This document shows positions 25,206-34,523 of a stretch of 64,000 bases of DNA, piece by piece. Origin of the DNA: Elizabethkingia occulta. Lineage in GTDB: Bacteria > Bacteroidota > Bacteroidia > Flavobacteriales > Weeksellaceae. Numbering within the stretch: the stretch's first letter is position 1; the number at the start of each line of letters is the position of its first letter. Below the pieces are notes generated by a model. That model did no database searches and was not told the origin of the DNA. It saw only the letters and a list, made by a program, of their open reading frames with translations. The stretch is taken from positions 372,001 through 436,000 of the forward strand of contig NZ_MAHX01000016.1 of NCBI RefSeq assembly GCF_002023715.1, given 5' to 3'. The translations under genes and the position numbers were made by a program.

Positions 25206-25673
25206 TTACGAATTTTGTAGCTGTTCAAAGACAACATCAACAGATAATTGCTGAGATTGAGCAGCTTTTACAGCTAACTGATCACAACGTTCATTCTCCG
25301 GATGTCCGGCATGTCCTTTTATCCAGTGGAATTGGAGCTTGTGCATCCTCATTAAAGGGATGAATCTGCGCCAAAGATCATCATTCTTTACTTTTTTGAA
25401 ATCTTTCTTAATCCATCCGAATATCCAGTTCTGATTGATAGCATCCGAAACATATTTTGAATCGGTGTAAATGTGAACATTACTTTGTGGAGTATTGAGT
25501 TTTTCCAATGCAACGATAACAGCTAAAAGCTCCATACGGTTGTTGGTTGTAAGACGAAAACCTTCAGAAAATTGTTTTTCATATTTCTTTTCAACAACCT
25601 TCATTACGATTCCGTATCCGCCCTTTCCGGGATTACCGCTGCATGCTCCGTCTGTATAGATGTCTATTTTCAT
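25206..25673 (-). CDS. rnhA: Ribonuclease HI
   Basis: 155 residues, the typical single-domain RNase HI that removes RNA from RNA-DNA hybrids. The catalytic acids can be placed: D8 (IYTDGACSGNPG), E48 (TNNRMELL), D71 (YTDSKYV) and D131 (ERCDQLA), with the handle and the HPENE histidine at 124. The start codon overlaps the dnaB stop by one base (TAATG), so the two are translationally coupled. Linking RNase HI to the replicative helicase makes sense because both act at replication forks. Confidence 0.96.
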   Translation of the reverse strand: MKIDIYTDGACSGNPGKGGYGIVMKVVEKKYEKQFSEGFRLTTNNRMELLAVIVALEKLNTPQSNVHIYTDSKYVSDAINQNWIFGWIKKDFKKVKNDDLWRRFIPLMRMHKLQFHWIKGHAGHPENERCDQLAVKAAQSQQLSVDVVFEQLQNS

Positions 25674-27250
25674 TAGAAAGGCATCATTTCATCTTCATCA
25701 TCATCGTTCATTGCCGAACCAGAAACTTTATTACTACTAGGAGGAGTAGGAGGCATTCCAAATGCCGAACCTGGATCCATTGTCGTTTTTATCTTATCGT
25801 AGAAATTGTCATTGTTGGCTTGTGAAGGGCTTCCCATACCGCCACCGAAGGTATCTTCACCTAAATCTCCGAACCTTGCCATAGAACCATGGAATGCTAA
25901 ACGGACATCTTCAGTAGAACCATTCCTGTGCTTCGCAATAATTAATTCGGCCTGATTTGCAGAAGGAGTTTCATCCTCCCAATATTCAATTTTATAGTAT
26001 TCCGGACGGTAGATAAAGGATACAATATCAGCATCCTGCTCAATTGCTCCGGATTCCCTAAGGTCAGATAATTGTGGCCTTTTACCCGGTCTGTTTTCTA
26101 CGGAACGCGATAACTGCGAAAGAGCAATTACCGGAACATTCAATTCTTTTGCAATGGCTTTAAGGGAACGGGAAATAGTTGAAATTTCCTGTTCACGGTT
26201 TCCACCGCCTTTTCCGCTTTGGGCTGTCATCAGCTGAAGGTAGTCGACCATAATAATCCTTACACCATGCTGCATCACTAATCTTCGGCATTTTGCCCTG
26301 AAGTCAAATATTGAAAGAGCCGGAGTCTCGTCAATATATAAAGGTGCTTTCTCCAGATTGGAAACGTTACTGAAAAGTCTTTCCCATTCCTCATCTGTTA
26401 GTGTTCCTTTTCTAAGCTTCTCAGAAGAAATTCCGGTTTCGGAGGATATCATCCTCATAATTAATTGTACTGATGCCATCTCCAGAGAGAATAAAGCAAG
26501 GGGTATATTTTGATCTACAGCAATATTTCTGGCCATAGAAAGGATGAAAGCCGTTTTTCCCATTGCCGGACGTGCAGCAATAATAATAAGATCAGAAGGC
26601 TGCCAGCCTCCGGTTTCTTTATCTACAGCTTTGAAACCTGAAGGTACACCGGAAAGTCCCTGTTTCCCTCTTAGCGATTTTACTTTGTCCAAGGCTTCCT
26701 TTACTAAGGAATTTGCAGTATCAAAGCCCTTTTTAATGGTACCATTCGTAATTTCGAAAAAGCTTTTTTCAGCTTCATCCAAAAGTTCGAATACATCGGT
26801 AGATTCTTTATAAGATTGGTCTATTACATTTCCGGATACATTGATAAGGGACCTCAGAATGAATTTTTCCAGAACAATTCTTACATGGTATTCTATATGT
26901 GCAGAAGAAGATACTCCAAGGGTAAGCTCAATAATATAAGAGTCTCCGCCCGCCAGATTTAATCTGTCTTCTCGTTTCAGTTCCTGAATGACGGTCATCA
27001 TATCTACAGGATGGTTGTCCTGGTATAATTTTAGAATGGCAGCATAGATCTCCTGATGGCGGGGATCATAAAAAACCTTCTCGGTGAGAAGGTCAATAGA
27101 AAAGTCTAAAGCCTTCTTGTCTATGAGAAAAGTTCCGATAACCAGCTTTTCAAATTCTACTGCATTAGGAGGCATTTTACCTTGTGAAATAGATAATTCC
27201 TTGGCAAAATTCCCTTGCGTTAATGATGATAATGTTTCCTTTTGAGCCAT
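25673..27250 (-). CDS. dnaB: Replicative DNA helicase DnaB
   Basis: 525 residues. The N-terminal domain (about 25-130) has the family start NAVEFEKLVIGTFLIDKKAL. The RecA-like ATPase follows a linker, with Walker A ARPAMGKT around residues 225-232, a Walker B region ending IIMVDYLQLM, and VIALSQLSRSVENRPGKRPQLSDLRESGAIEQDAD. The C-terminal tail is acidic and low in complexity (NDDDEDEMMPF). No intein interrupts it. DnaB unwinds DNA ahead of the replication fork as a hexamer. The promoter -7 box lies only four bases before the ATG, so the mRNA may be nearly leaderless. Confidence 0.97.
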   Translation of the reverse strand: MAQKETLSSLTQGNFAKELSISQGKMPPNAVEFEKLVIGTFLIDKKALDFSIDLLTEKVFYDPRHQEIYAAILKLYQDNHPVDMMTVIQELKREDRLNLAGGDSYIIELTLGVSSSAHIEYHVRIVLEKFILRSLINVSGNVIDQSYKESTDVFELLDEAEKSFFEITNGTIKKGFDTANSLVKEALDKVKSLRGKQGLSGVPSGFKAVDKETGGWQPSDLIIIAARPAMGKTAFILSMARNIAVDQNIPLALFSLEMASVQLIMRMISSETGISSEKLRKGTLTDEEWERLFSNVSNLEKAPLYIDETPALSIFDFRAKCRRLVMQHGVRIIMVDYLQLMTAQSGKGGGNREQEISTISRSLKAIAKELNVPVIALSQLSRSVENRPGKRPQLSDLRESGAIEQDADIVSFIYRPEYYKIEYWEDETPSANQAELIIAKHRNGSTEDVRLAFHGSMARFGDLGEDTFGGGMGSPSQANNDNFYDKIKTTMDPGSAFGMPPTPPSSNKVSGSAMNDDDEDEMMPF

Positions 27251-27254
27251 GAGG

Positions 27255-27286
27255 CAAAGATAAATTTTAAAAAACTAAAAGCACAA
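27255..27286 (-). promoter_or_regulatory. Promoter of dnaB-rnhA
   Basis: On the minus strand, TTG (complement 27284-27286), 21 bases, then TATCTTTG (complement 27255-27262). Both boxes and the spacing fit the Bacteroidota housekeeping promoter. The -7 box ends four bases before the dnaB ATG. Confidence 0.55.
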
Positions 27287-27464
27287 TTGCTTTATTCACA
27301 AATAAATTTTAAGTAACGATTTCTTCTCTAAATTAGGAAAAAATCATGTTAAGAAATATAAATATTTATGTATTAAAATGCTGAACATGATATTTATATT
27401 GTCCTAACTGTATAATATAATTTTTAAGTTTTTTTAATTAATATTCGATGATGTGAGATTGATA

Positions 27465-28700
27465 TTAATATTCCATTTTACGGAGTTTTGGTGCAAATGT
27501 TCCTACCATTAAAGCAACCAAAAGAGTCATACTTCCGCCAAAGACAACAGAACGGATTACGCCCATCATTTTTGCGGCAAGACCACTTTCAAACTGGCCA
27601 AGTTCATTGCTGGAAGTTATAAATATAGTATTGACACTCAATACACGGCCGCGGATTTTATCAGGCGTTTTCAACTGGACAATGGTACCACGAATAACAA
27701 CGCTAATGCCATCCAGCATACCACTTAGAACAAGGAACCCAAAAGATAACCAATATAAATGAGACAATCCGAAGCCTATGATACAAAGCCCAAATCCACT
27801 TACAGCGGCAATAAGGATTTTTCCCTGATTCTTTTTAAGCTGAATAAATGACAGTGTAATAATAATACACATAGAACCTATATCTGATGCTGCATTTAGT
27901 AGTCCAAATCCTTCGGATCCTACTTTTAGAATGTCTGTAGCATAAACCGGGATCATTGCTACGGCACCTCCAAATAAAACTGCAAAAAGATCGAGTGTAA
28001 GAGCGCCAAGAATTTCTTTCGTTTTATAGATATAAGCTACACCTTCGCGCATACTTTCCCATACGTTTACCTCTTGCCCTTCATATTCAGATCTATGCTT
28101 GTTAAGTGTCCAGAAAAATAATGATCCGATGAATAAAAAACATAATATAACGATAAGAGTACCACTAATACCAAGCCATGCAATTAAAAATCCTCCGAAT
28201 GCGTGTCCAGATACTGATGCTGTAAGAAATGTTGCCTGATTAAGTGTAATGGCATTAGGTAGTTCTTCTCTTTTAACAATATTAGGAATTAGAGCAGGAA
28301 CCAAGGGCGATAAAAATGCTCTGCAGATTCCGGAAAGAAAAATAATACCATAGATATAATAAGTAATCTGATGGTTGCTAAAGCTAAGTTTATGTCCCCA
28401 GAATGCAGGTATTAATAAACAACATAGAAGGAAAAAATAAGCATAGTTACAGATTAGTAATAATTTTTTCTTTTCACTCATATCTATAATGTGCCCGGCG
28501 TATAAAGCGCAACCAACTGCGGGGATTACTTCGGATAAACCAATAAGTCCAATAGAGAAAGGATCTTTGGTTAGGTGATATACCCACCAGCCAAGTAAGG
28601 TTGCAAGCATTCGGAAAGCAATAATCAGAAAGAACCGTCCAATAAGAAGATTTCTGTATTCAGTATTTCTTAGTGTCTGGAGAGGAGCCAGTGATATCAT
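27465..28700 (-). CDS. MFS transporter (EntS / MFS_3-like)
   Basis: 411 residues with about twelve hydrophobic segments spread evenly. The N-terminus (LRNTEYRNLLIGRFFLIIAFRM) and the block GWWVYHLTKDPFSIGLIGLSEVIPA match the MFS_3 group that includes EntS-like exporters. A loop motif IDMSEKKKLL after the second helix and VNTIFITSSNELGQFESG in the second half also fit. Members export siderophores or small drugs, but no siderophore genes are nearby, so the substrate is unknown. It runs in the same direction as the GH3-family gene, 37 bases downstream of it, and may share its promoter. Confidence 0.85.
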   Translation of the reverse strand: MISLAPLQTLRNTEYRNLLIGRFFLIIAFRMLATLLGWWVYHLTKDPFSIGLIGLSEVIPAVGCALYAGHIIDMSEKKKLLLICNYAYFFLLCCLLIPAFWGHKLSFSNHQITYYIYGIIFLSGICRAFLSPLVPALIPNIVKREELPNAITLNQATFLTASVSGHAFGGFLIAWLGISGTLIVILCFLFIGSLFFWTLNKHRSEYEGQEVNVWESMREGVAYIYKTKEILGALTLDLFAVLFGGAVAMIPVYATDILKVGSEGFGLLNAASDIGSMCIIITLSFIQLKKNQGKILIAAVSGFGLCIIGFGLSHLYWLSFGFLVLSGMLDGISVVIRGTIVQLKTPDKIRGRVLSVNTIFITSSNELGQFESGLAAKMMGVIRSVVFGGSMTLLVALMVGTFAPKLRKMEY

Positions 28701-28737
28701 AATATAGAGAAAATATAGAGGAAATTAGTTTTGATAA

Positions 28738-30252
28738 TTATTTTATGATGAGATTTAAATCTGGCCGATGAAAGAAGTCCGCAATATCACGGTTATTTGC
28801 TAAACGTGGAATCTTATTCTGTCCCCCTAGCTTACCTTGTGATTTTGCATATTCAAGGAAACTATCTTTTTTCAGTCGCGATATAATAAGTGTCTGCAGA
28901 ATATTACCTGTAATTAGATCGTTGTAATAAGTGTTTTTATTTCTTAGTGCTAAATCCAGACTCTGTCGGAATGCTTCCATATTTTCAGGCTCTTTTTCAA
29001 ATTCTATAAACCATTCATGATAAGGGAGACCGTTTTCCGGGTTTACCTGTGGTGCCAAATGAAACTCGGAAACTTGTGCCGGATACTCCAGAATAGCTTT
29101 TTTCATAGCTTCCTCTACTTCATAGGCAATAACATGTTCACCAAATGCTGAAGTGAAATGTTTGGTTCTTCCACTTACCAGAATTTTATACGGATCTTTA
29201 GAGATAAATCTTATCATATCACCAATCATATATGCCCAAAGCCCGGAATTAGTTGTAATGACGAGAGCATAATCTTTATGAAGCTCTATTTCACCAAGGG
29301 TTAATCTTCTTGGATTTTTCTTTCCAAGATCTTCCTGAGGAACGAACTCGTAGAATATACCATGATTGGTTAATAAAAGAAGTCCATCTTCTTTATAATT
29401 ATTCTGGTATGCAAAGAATCCCTCTGATGCGGGGAAAGTCTGGACAATATCTACAGTGCCACCCAAAAGACTGTTCATCTTTTCCCGATAAGGCTCATAA
29501 TTGACCCCGCCGGTAACAATAAGCTGAAGGTTTGGGAATATTTGTTTAATTTTTTTGCCAGATTTTTCTGTAAGTTTTTCAAAATACATAATTAACCAAG
29601 GTGGTATACCGGAAATAAGTGTCATATTCTCTTTTTCCGTTTCGGCGATTATTTTGTCAACTTTGGTTTCCCAATCTTCTATTGTATTGGTTTCCCAGCT
29701 TGGTAGTCTGTTCTTTTGCAGATAATTTGGAATGTGATGAGCTACAATTCCGGAAAGGCGGCCTGTTTTTATTCCATGCAGATCTGTGAGCTCAGGGGAT
29801 CCCTGTAAGAAAATCATTTTTCCATTTACAAAATCAGCATTGTCCTTCTGGGCAATATAGAAAAATAGTGCACTTCTTGCAGCGTCAACCTGATAAGGCA
29901 TTCCTTCTTTAGAAATTGGGATATATTTGCTTCCGGATGTTGTTCCGGATGTTTTTGCAAAATATTCTGGCTGTCCTGGCCACAAGATATCCTTTTTCCC
30001 TTCTTTTATTTCTTCAATATAATTTTTCAGATCTTCATAATCAGCTAAAGGAACTTTTTTCTGAAAATCCTGAATATTGCAGATGCTTCCGAAATAATGC
30101 TCTTTTCCGAATTTTGTGTTTTCAGCATTTGTAATCAGGTCTTTTAATAAGTTTTCCTGATCAGAAACTGCATTTCGGGTGAACTTTTCCGATGATTTTA
30201 CATATCGCTTTGCCCAGATTTTGGCAATAGCTTTCTTTAAGATGTTCAACAT
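28738..30252 (-). CDS. GH3 family acyl-adenylate-forming protein
   Basis: 504 residues from the ATG at 30252 (MLNILKKAIAK). A longer frame would need TTG at 30264, which lies inside the promoter -7 box. The ATP-binding motif AKTSGTTSGSKYIPIS (near residue 105) and later blocks FPASEGFFAYQ, YEFVPQED and YMIGDMIRFISKDPYKI are those of the GH3 family. Plant members join amino acids to jasmonate or auxin; bacterial members are uncharacterised and probably activate a carboxylic acid as an adenylate. The common database name, auxin-responsive promoter family protein, says nothing about function here. Confidence 0.88.
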   Translation of the reverse strand: MLNILKKAIAKIWAKRYVKSSEKFTRNAVSDQENLLKDLITNAENTKFGKEHYFGSICNIQDFQKKVPLADYEDLKNYIEEIKEGKKDILWPGQPEYFAKTSGTTSGSKYIPISKEGMPYQVDAARSALFFYIAQKDNADFVNGKMIFLQGSPELTDLHGIKTGRLSGIVAHHIPNYLQKNRLPSWETNTIEDWETKVDKIIAETEKENMTLISGIPPWLIMYFEKLTEKSGKKIKQIFPNLQLIVTGGVNYEPYREKMNSLLGGTVDIVQTFPASEGFFAYQNNYKEDGLLLLTNHGIFYEFVPQEDLGKKNPRRLTLGEIELHKDYALVITTNSGLWAYMIGDMIRFISKDPYKILVSGRTKHFTSAFGEHVIAYEVEEAMKKAILEYPAQVSEFHLAPQVNPENGLPYHEWFIEFEKEPENMEAFRQSLDLALRNKNTYYNDLITGNILQTLIISRLKKDSFLEYAKSQGKLGGQNKIPRLANNRDIADFFHRPDLNLIIK

Positions 30253-30261
30253 AATCGTGGG

Positions 30262-30290
30262 CAAAATTACGTAATTCCACTTGAAACCAA
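30262..30290 (-). promoter_or_regulatory. Promoter of the GH3-family gene
   Basis: On the minus strand, TTG (complement 30288-30290), 18 bases, then TAATTTTG (complement 30262-30269), an exact TAnnTTTG box. It lies nine bases before the ATG at 30252 and decides that start. Confidence 0.5.
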
Positions 30291-30421
30291 TGTTGTAAAA
30301 GTGAGAATGATCAGAAGATATTTTCTATCGGAAAAGCAAAAGTTTATTTTGAATTCTGTTTAGTAATGATATGAGGATACATAAGACCGAATAGGATTGA
30401 AGTTTTATAGATTAACAAAAA

Positions 30422-30455
30422 AACGCAGCTTAGCATTTTAATGCTAAGCTGCGTT
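30422..30455 (-). terminator. Terminator of the KDGTPD-repeat gene
   Basis: Perfect 15-base stem AACGCAGCTTAGCAT / ATGCTAAGCTGCGTT with loop TTTA, followed on the minus strand by a run of T (TTTTTGTT). It is 24 bases after the stop at 30480. Confidence 0.9.
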
Positions 30456-30479
30456 ATAGAGAATTTGGATTGATTATTA

Positions 30480-30827
30480 TTACTTTTTGTTTTCTTTATA
30501 TCTCATATCAGGAGTTCCGTCTTTTTTAAGATGCTGTGAAGATTTATATCTTTTGTCAGGAGTTCCGTCTTTTTTTAGTTTTACACCTTGTGTAGTTGTT
30601 GTAGATTTTACCTCCTTCACTGCTCCTTTAGCATCTTTAGAAGTTGTTTTTACTTCTTTTACCGCTGTTGTCTTGCCATCTTTTGCAGTTGACTTAACTT
30701 CTTTCACCGAAGATTTAACTTCTTTTTTTACCGGTGTAACAGGTGTAGTCTGACGTGGTGTAGTTGTCTGAGCAGTTGCAAATCCTAGTCCTAAAGCCAG
30801 AGATAATGCTGATAATAGATTTTTCAT
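30480..30827 (-). CDS. Small secreted Lys-rich repeat protein
   Basis: 115 residues. A signal peptide (MKNLLSALSLALGLGFATAQ) is followed by a low-complexity region made of short repeats of the type KEVKSTAKDGKT / KEVKTTSKDAKG. Two copies of LKKDGTPD(K/M)RYK sit at the C-terminus. The mature part is strongly basic, rich in Lys, Thr, Val and Ser and probably unfolded. The KDGTPDxRYK unit recurs in small flavobacterial exported proteins, but I know of no function for it. It is a single-gene unit with a very strong terminator, which suggests high expression. Confidence 0.75.
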   Translation of the reverse strand: MKNLLSALSLALGLGFATAQTTTPRQTTPVTPVKKEVKSSVKEVKSTAKDGKTTAVKEVKTTSKDAKGAVKEVKSTTTTQGVKLKKDGTPDKRYKSSQHLKKDGTPDMRYKENKK

Positions 30828-31141
30828 TTTTTAATGGTTTTTTGTATGTGTAATTTAAATTTTTACTTCTGTGAAGTTACACTAAAAAACTATCAAGATG
30901 TGTGCTAAAAATTTCGGTAACAATTAATTTAACAAAACTTTATCACAGTTTAAAACGGGCTTAAACGGAATAAACCACAAATAGTAGGTTTTCTTGTTAT
31001 GTAACTGTGGATATTGGCTTATAGCCTCATTTTCAATTATCTGTTACAGAATAACTATATTATTTGTAAATTTGCAGTTCGATAACGGTTTCAGGAAGTA
31101 CTGAATCCGTTTTTCGTCGTTTAAATGAAATTTGATACCAG
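30828..31141. other. Divergent intergenic region before mfd
   Basis: 314 bases without a gene. It holds the start region of the KDGTPD-repeat gene on the minus strand and the mfd promoter region on the plus strand (candidate TAAATTTG box at 31067-31074). I see no hairpin or RNA gene in it. Confidence 0.5.
31067..31074 (+). promoter_or_regulatory. Candidate -7 box of mfd
   Basis: TAAATTTG, an exact TAnnTTTG match 67 bases before the mfd GTG. The -33 region (CTGTTAC around 31041) is only a weak match. Confidence 0.35.
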
Positions 31142-34100
31142 GTGCAATTAGCTTCTATAAAAAATACACTGTTACCCGATTTGTTAAAGAAACAATGGGG
31201 TAAAGAAATATTCGATACACTACGTGAAAAGCAAAAGATTAGTATAAAAGGTGCTGCAGGCTCTTCTCTGAGTTTGCTTGCTGCAGAATACTTTGTGTCT
31301 TTTCATCAGCCTGTGTTGGTAATTCTGGATGATAAGGAGGATGCTCTATACACGACTGCAGAACTGGAAGAACTTTGTGGGAAAGAGCATGTATTGTATT
31401 TTCCGGCAACTTTTCTGGAACCTTATCAGATAGAAAAAACTCAGAACGCCAATAGAGTATTGAGGACAGAGGTTATCAATCAGTTGAATTCGTCTAAAAA
31501 ACCTAAAGTAATTGTAGCTTATGCAGCGGCACTTTCGGAAAAGGTAATTAAGAAAGAAGAATTTGGAAAGTTCTCTCATACTATAAAAGTGGGTGAACAA
31601 TTGGATTTTGATTTTATAGATGAATTACTGAATCACTATAAATTCAACAGGACAGATTTTGTATCAGAGCCTGGTGAATTTTCTGTACGAGGAGGTATTA
31701 TAGATGTGTTTTCTTATGCGTATGAGTTTCCTTTTCGTATAAGTTTCTTTGGAAACGAAGTAGACAGTATTCGTACTTTCGATATAGAAAGTCAGCTGAC
31801 ACAGGAAAAAGTAGAAGAATTCCAGTTGGTATCTGCTATTCAGGATATCTCAGGAGATACTTCCAAAACATCTTTACTAGGAATCCTGCCTAAGGAAACT
31901 GTTATGTTTACCCGAAATGCATTTTTGGGAGTAAAGCATATTCGCGAGTTTTATGAAAAAGCACAGGAAGTATATAAAACCCTGCATCAGGATATTAAAT
32001 ACAGCGAACCTAAAGCTATTTTCGTATCAGAAGAAGAGTTTCTAAATGAAATAAACCATTTTGTATGGGCAGACTTTACTTCAGAAGTATTAAAATCTTC
32101 ACGCTCAGAAATTCAACTAAAACTCACTCAGCAACCTGTTTTTAATAAAAACTTTGAATGGCTGATTCAGGATCTGGAAGATAAACTAGAAAAAGGTTAT
32201 GATGCATGGATTTCATTCTCATCCGAAAAACAAAAGGATCGTCTTGAGAATATCTTCGAGGAACTGGAAAAGAATATTCCGTTTAAGAGTTTTGCTTCCG
32301 AATTGCATGAAGGATTTGTAGATAATGAAAATAAAATATCAGTTTATACCGATCATCAGATATTTGACAGATACCAACGCTATAAAGCGAAAAATGCTTT
32401 TGCCAAAAGCGAGCAACTTACCTTAAAGGATCTGATGTCTCTGAAAGTTGGAGACTACATTACCCATATTGATCATGGGATAGGAAAATTTATGGGGTTG
32501 GTAAAGGTTAATAATAACGGGAAAGTTCAGGAGTGTTTTAAGTTATCTTATAAGAATGGCGACTTGTTATATGTAAGTATCCATGCGCTTCATAAAATAT
32601 CAAAATATAACGGACCTGACGGAAAAGATATTGTACTGAGTAAGCTAGGATCTTCGGCATGGAAGTCCCTGAAGCAAAAAACCAAAGCAAGGGTTAAACA
32701 GATTGCGTTTGACCTGATTAAGCTCTATGCGCAAAGAAAGAGTGCAAAAGGTTTTGCTTACTCACCAGATGGGTATATGCAGAATGAGTTGGAAGCTTCC
32801 TTTATTTATGAAGATACTCCGGATCAGGAGAAAGCTACAATGGATGTAAAAGCCGATATGCAGGCAGATACAGTAATGGATAGATTAATCTGCGGAGATG
32901 TAGGTTTCGGAAAAACTGAAGTTGCTATCCGTGCTGCATTTAAAGCTGCTGTAGATGGAAAACAGGTGGCACTTCTAGTACCTACAACGATTCTGGCATT
33001 TCAGCATTACAGAAGTTTTAAAGAAAGGCTTAAAGATTTCCCTGTAGAAGTTTCTTATCTTAACCGCTTCAGAACTGCAAAACAAAAAAAAGAAACGCTG
33101 GAGGGGTTGGTTTCTGGTAAAATAGATATTGTAATTGGAACACATCAATTGGTAGGTGCCAGCGTAAAGTTTAAAGATCTGGGGTTATTGATTATTGATG
33201 AGGAACATAAATTCGGCGTAGCTATAAAGGATAAGCTGAAGACTATGAAAACCAATATTGATACACTGACACTTACTGCAACACCTATCCCGAGAACATT
33301 ACAATTTTCTTTAATGGCAGCGCGGGATCTTTCAGTGATTAAAACACCGCCACCTAACCGTCAGCCTGTAGATACCAAATTGGTAGGCTTCAACGAAGAA
33401 ATTCTGAGAGATGCTATTAGCTATGAATTACAAAGAGATGGACAGGTTTATTTTATTAATAACAGAATAGAAAATCTTAAAGAAATTGCAGGTCTTATCC
33501 AGAGATTGGTTCCGGATGCCAGAGTTATTACAGGCCATGGACAGATGGACGGTAAGCAGTTGGAAGCCAATATGATGGATTTTATGGAAGGTAAATACGA
33601 TGTGTTGGTTTCTACGACGATTGTGGAAAGTGGTCTGGATGTACCTAATGCCAATACAATTTTCATCAACGATGCACAGCGATTCGGTATGGCAGATCTC
33701 CACCAGATGCGTGGACGTGTGGGGCGTAGTAACAGAAAAGCATTTTGCTACCTGATTACACCACCAATGGATTTGGTTTCTTCAGATTCCCGTAAACGTT
33801 TGGAAGCTATTGAACAGTTTTCGGATTTGGGAAGTGGTTTTCATATCGCTATGAAAGATTTAGAAATTCGGGGTGCCGGAGATTTATTAGGTGGAGATCA
33901 GAGCGGCTTTATTAATGAAATGGGCTTCGATACTTATCAGAAAATTATGCAGGAGGCTCTGGAAGAACTGAAGGATGAAGATATGGAAGGTCTTTTCCAA
34001 AATGAAGAAGAGCGCAAAAAGCTTTTCAACTCTGTTAAGGATGTGAATATTGATACTGATTTAGAACTGATGCTTCCGGATGATTATGTAAATAGTACAG

Positions 34101-34498
34101 AAGAGCGATTGTTGCTATATCAGAAACTGGCGGATGTAAAGAATGCTGCAGAGCTTAGTCGTTTCGAATACGAGTTGAATGACCGTTTCGGTGCATTGCC
34201 AAAAGAAGCGATTAACTTACTGAAGAGTATTGAACTGAAATGGTTGGCTGCAGATATAGGTTTTGATAAGATAGTGATGAAAAACGAAATCTTCCTTGGA
34301 TATTTCCCAGGTAATCCACAAGATAAGTTTTATCAGAGTGACAGATTTAAAAAGATTATTCAATACCTTGGTTCCAATCCGCAACATGCACAGTTAAAAG
34401 AAAAGCATTCGCCTGAAGGTAACCAGTTGATGATGCGTAAAGATAAGATTAGTAATGTGGATGAGGTGAATGCTTTGCTAAATAGTATATTGGCATAA
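31142..34498 (+). CDS. mfd: Transcription-repair coupling factor
   Basis: 1118 residues starting at GTG; no in-frame ATG lies close upstream. Mfd removes RNA polymerase stalled at DNA damage and recruits UvrA. The N-terminal UvrB-like module includes FSVRGGIIDVFSYAYEFPFRISFFGNEVDSIRTFD. The RNA polymerase-interacting (CarD-like) domain has VGDYITHIDHGIGKFMGL near residue 438. The helicase motor has GDVGFGKTEVA near 585, IIDEEH near 683 and TATPIPRTL. The TRG motif region reads NDAQRFGMADLHQMRGRVGRS. The C-terminal TRCF domain is present (VNIDTDLELMLPDDYVNSTEERL). It is followed after 25 bases by pth on the same strand. Confidence 0.96.
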   Translation: MQLASIKNTLLPDLLKKQWGKEIFDTLREKQKISIKGAAGSSLSLLAAEYFVSFHQPVLVILDDKEDALYTTAELEELCGKEHVLYFPATFLEPYQIEKTQNANRVLRTEVINQLNSSKKPKVIVAYAAALSEKVIKKEEFGKFSHTIKVGEQLDFDFIDELLNHYKFNRTDFVSEPGEFSVRGGIIDVFSYAYEFPFRISFFGNEVDSIRTFDIESQLTQEKVEEFQLVSAIQDISGDTSKTSLLGILPKETVMFTRNAFLGVKHIREFYEKAQEVYKTLHQDIKYSEPKAIFVSEEEFLNEINHFVWADFTSEVLKSSRSEIQLKLTQQPVFNKNFEWLIQDLEDKLEKGYDAWISFSSEKQKDRLENIFEELEKNIPFKSFASELHEGFVDNENKISVYTDHQIFDRYQRYKAKNAFAKSEQLTLKDLMSLKVGDYITHIDHGIGKFMGLVKVNNNGKVQECFKLSYKNGDLLYVSIHALHKISKYNGPDGKDIVLSKLGSSAWKSLKQKTKARVKQIAFDLIKLYAQRKSAKGFAYSPDGYMQNELEASFIYEDTPDQEKATMDVKADMQADTVMDRLICGDVGFGKTEVAIRAAFKAAVDGKQVALLVPTTILAFQHYRSFKERLKDFPVEVSYLNRFRTAKQKKETLEGLVSGKIDIVIGTHQLVGASVKFKDLGLLIIDEEHKFGVAIKDKLKTMKTNIDTLTLTATPIPRTLQFSLMAARDLSVIKTPPPNRQPVDTKLVGFNEEILRDAISYELQRDGQVYFINNRIENLKEIAGLIQRLVPDARVITGHGQMDGKQLEANMMDFMEGKYDVLVSTTIVESGLDVPNANTIFINDAQRFGMADLHQMRGRVGRSNRKAFCYLITPPMDLVSSDSRKRLEAIEQFSDLGSGFHIAMKDLEIRGAGDLLGGDQSGFINEMGFDTYQKIMQEALEELKDEDMEGLFQNEEERKKLFNSVKDVNIDTDLELMLPDDYVNSTEERLLLYQKLADVKNAAELSRFEYELNDRFGALPKEAINLLKSIELKWLAADIGFDKIVMKNEIFLGYFPGNPQDKFYQSDRFKKIIQYLGSNPQHAQLKEKHSPEGNQLMMRKDKISNVDEVNALLNSILA

Positions 34499-34523
34499 AC
34501 TTCATATTTTTTAAATAAAAACA

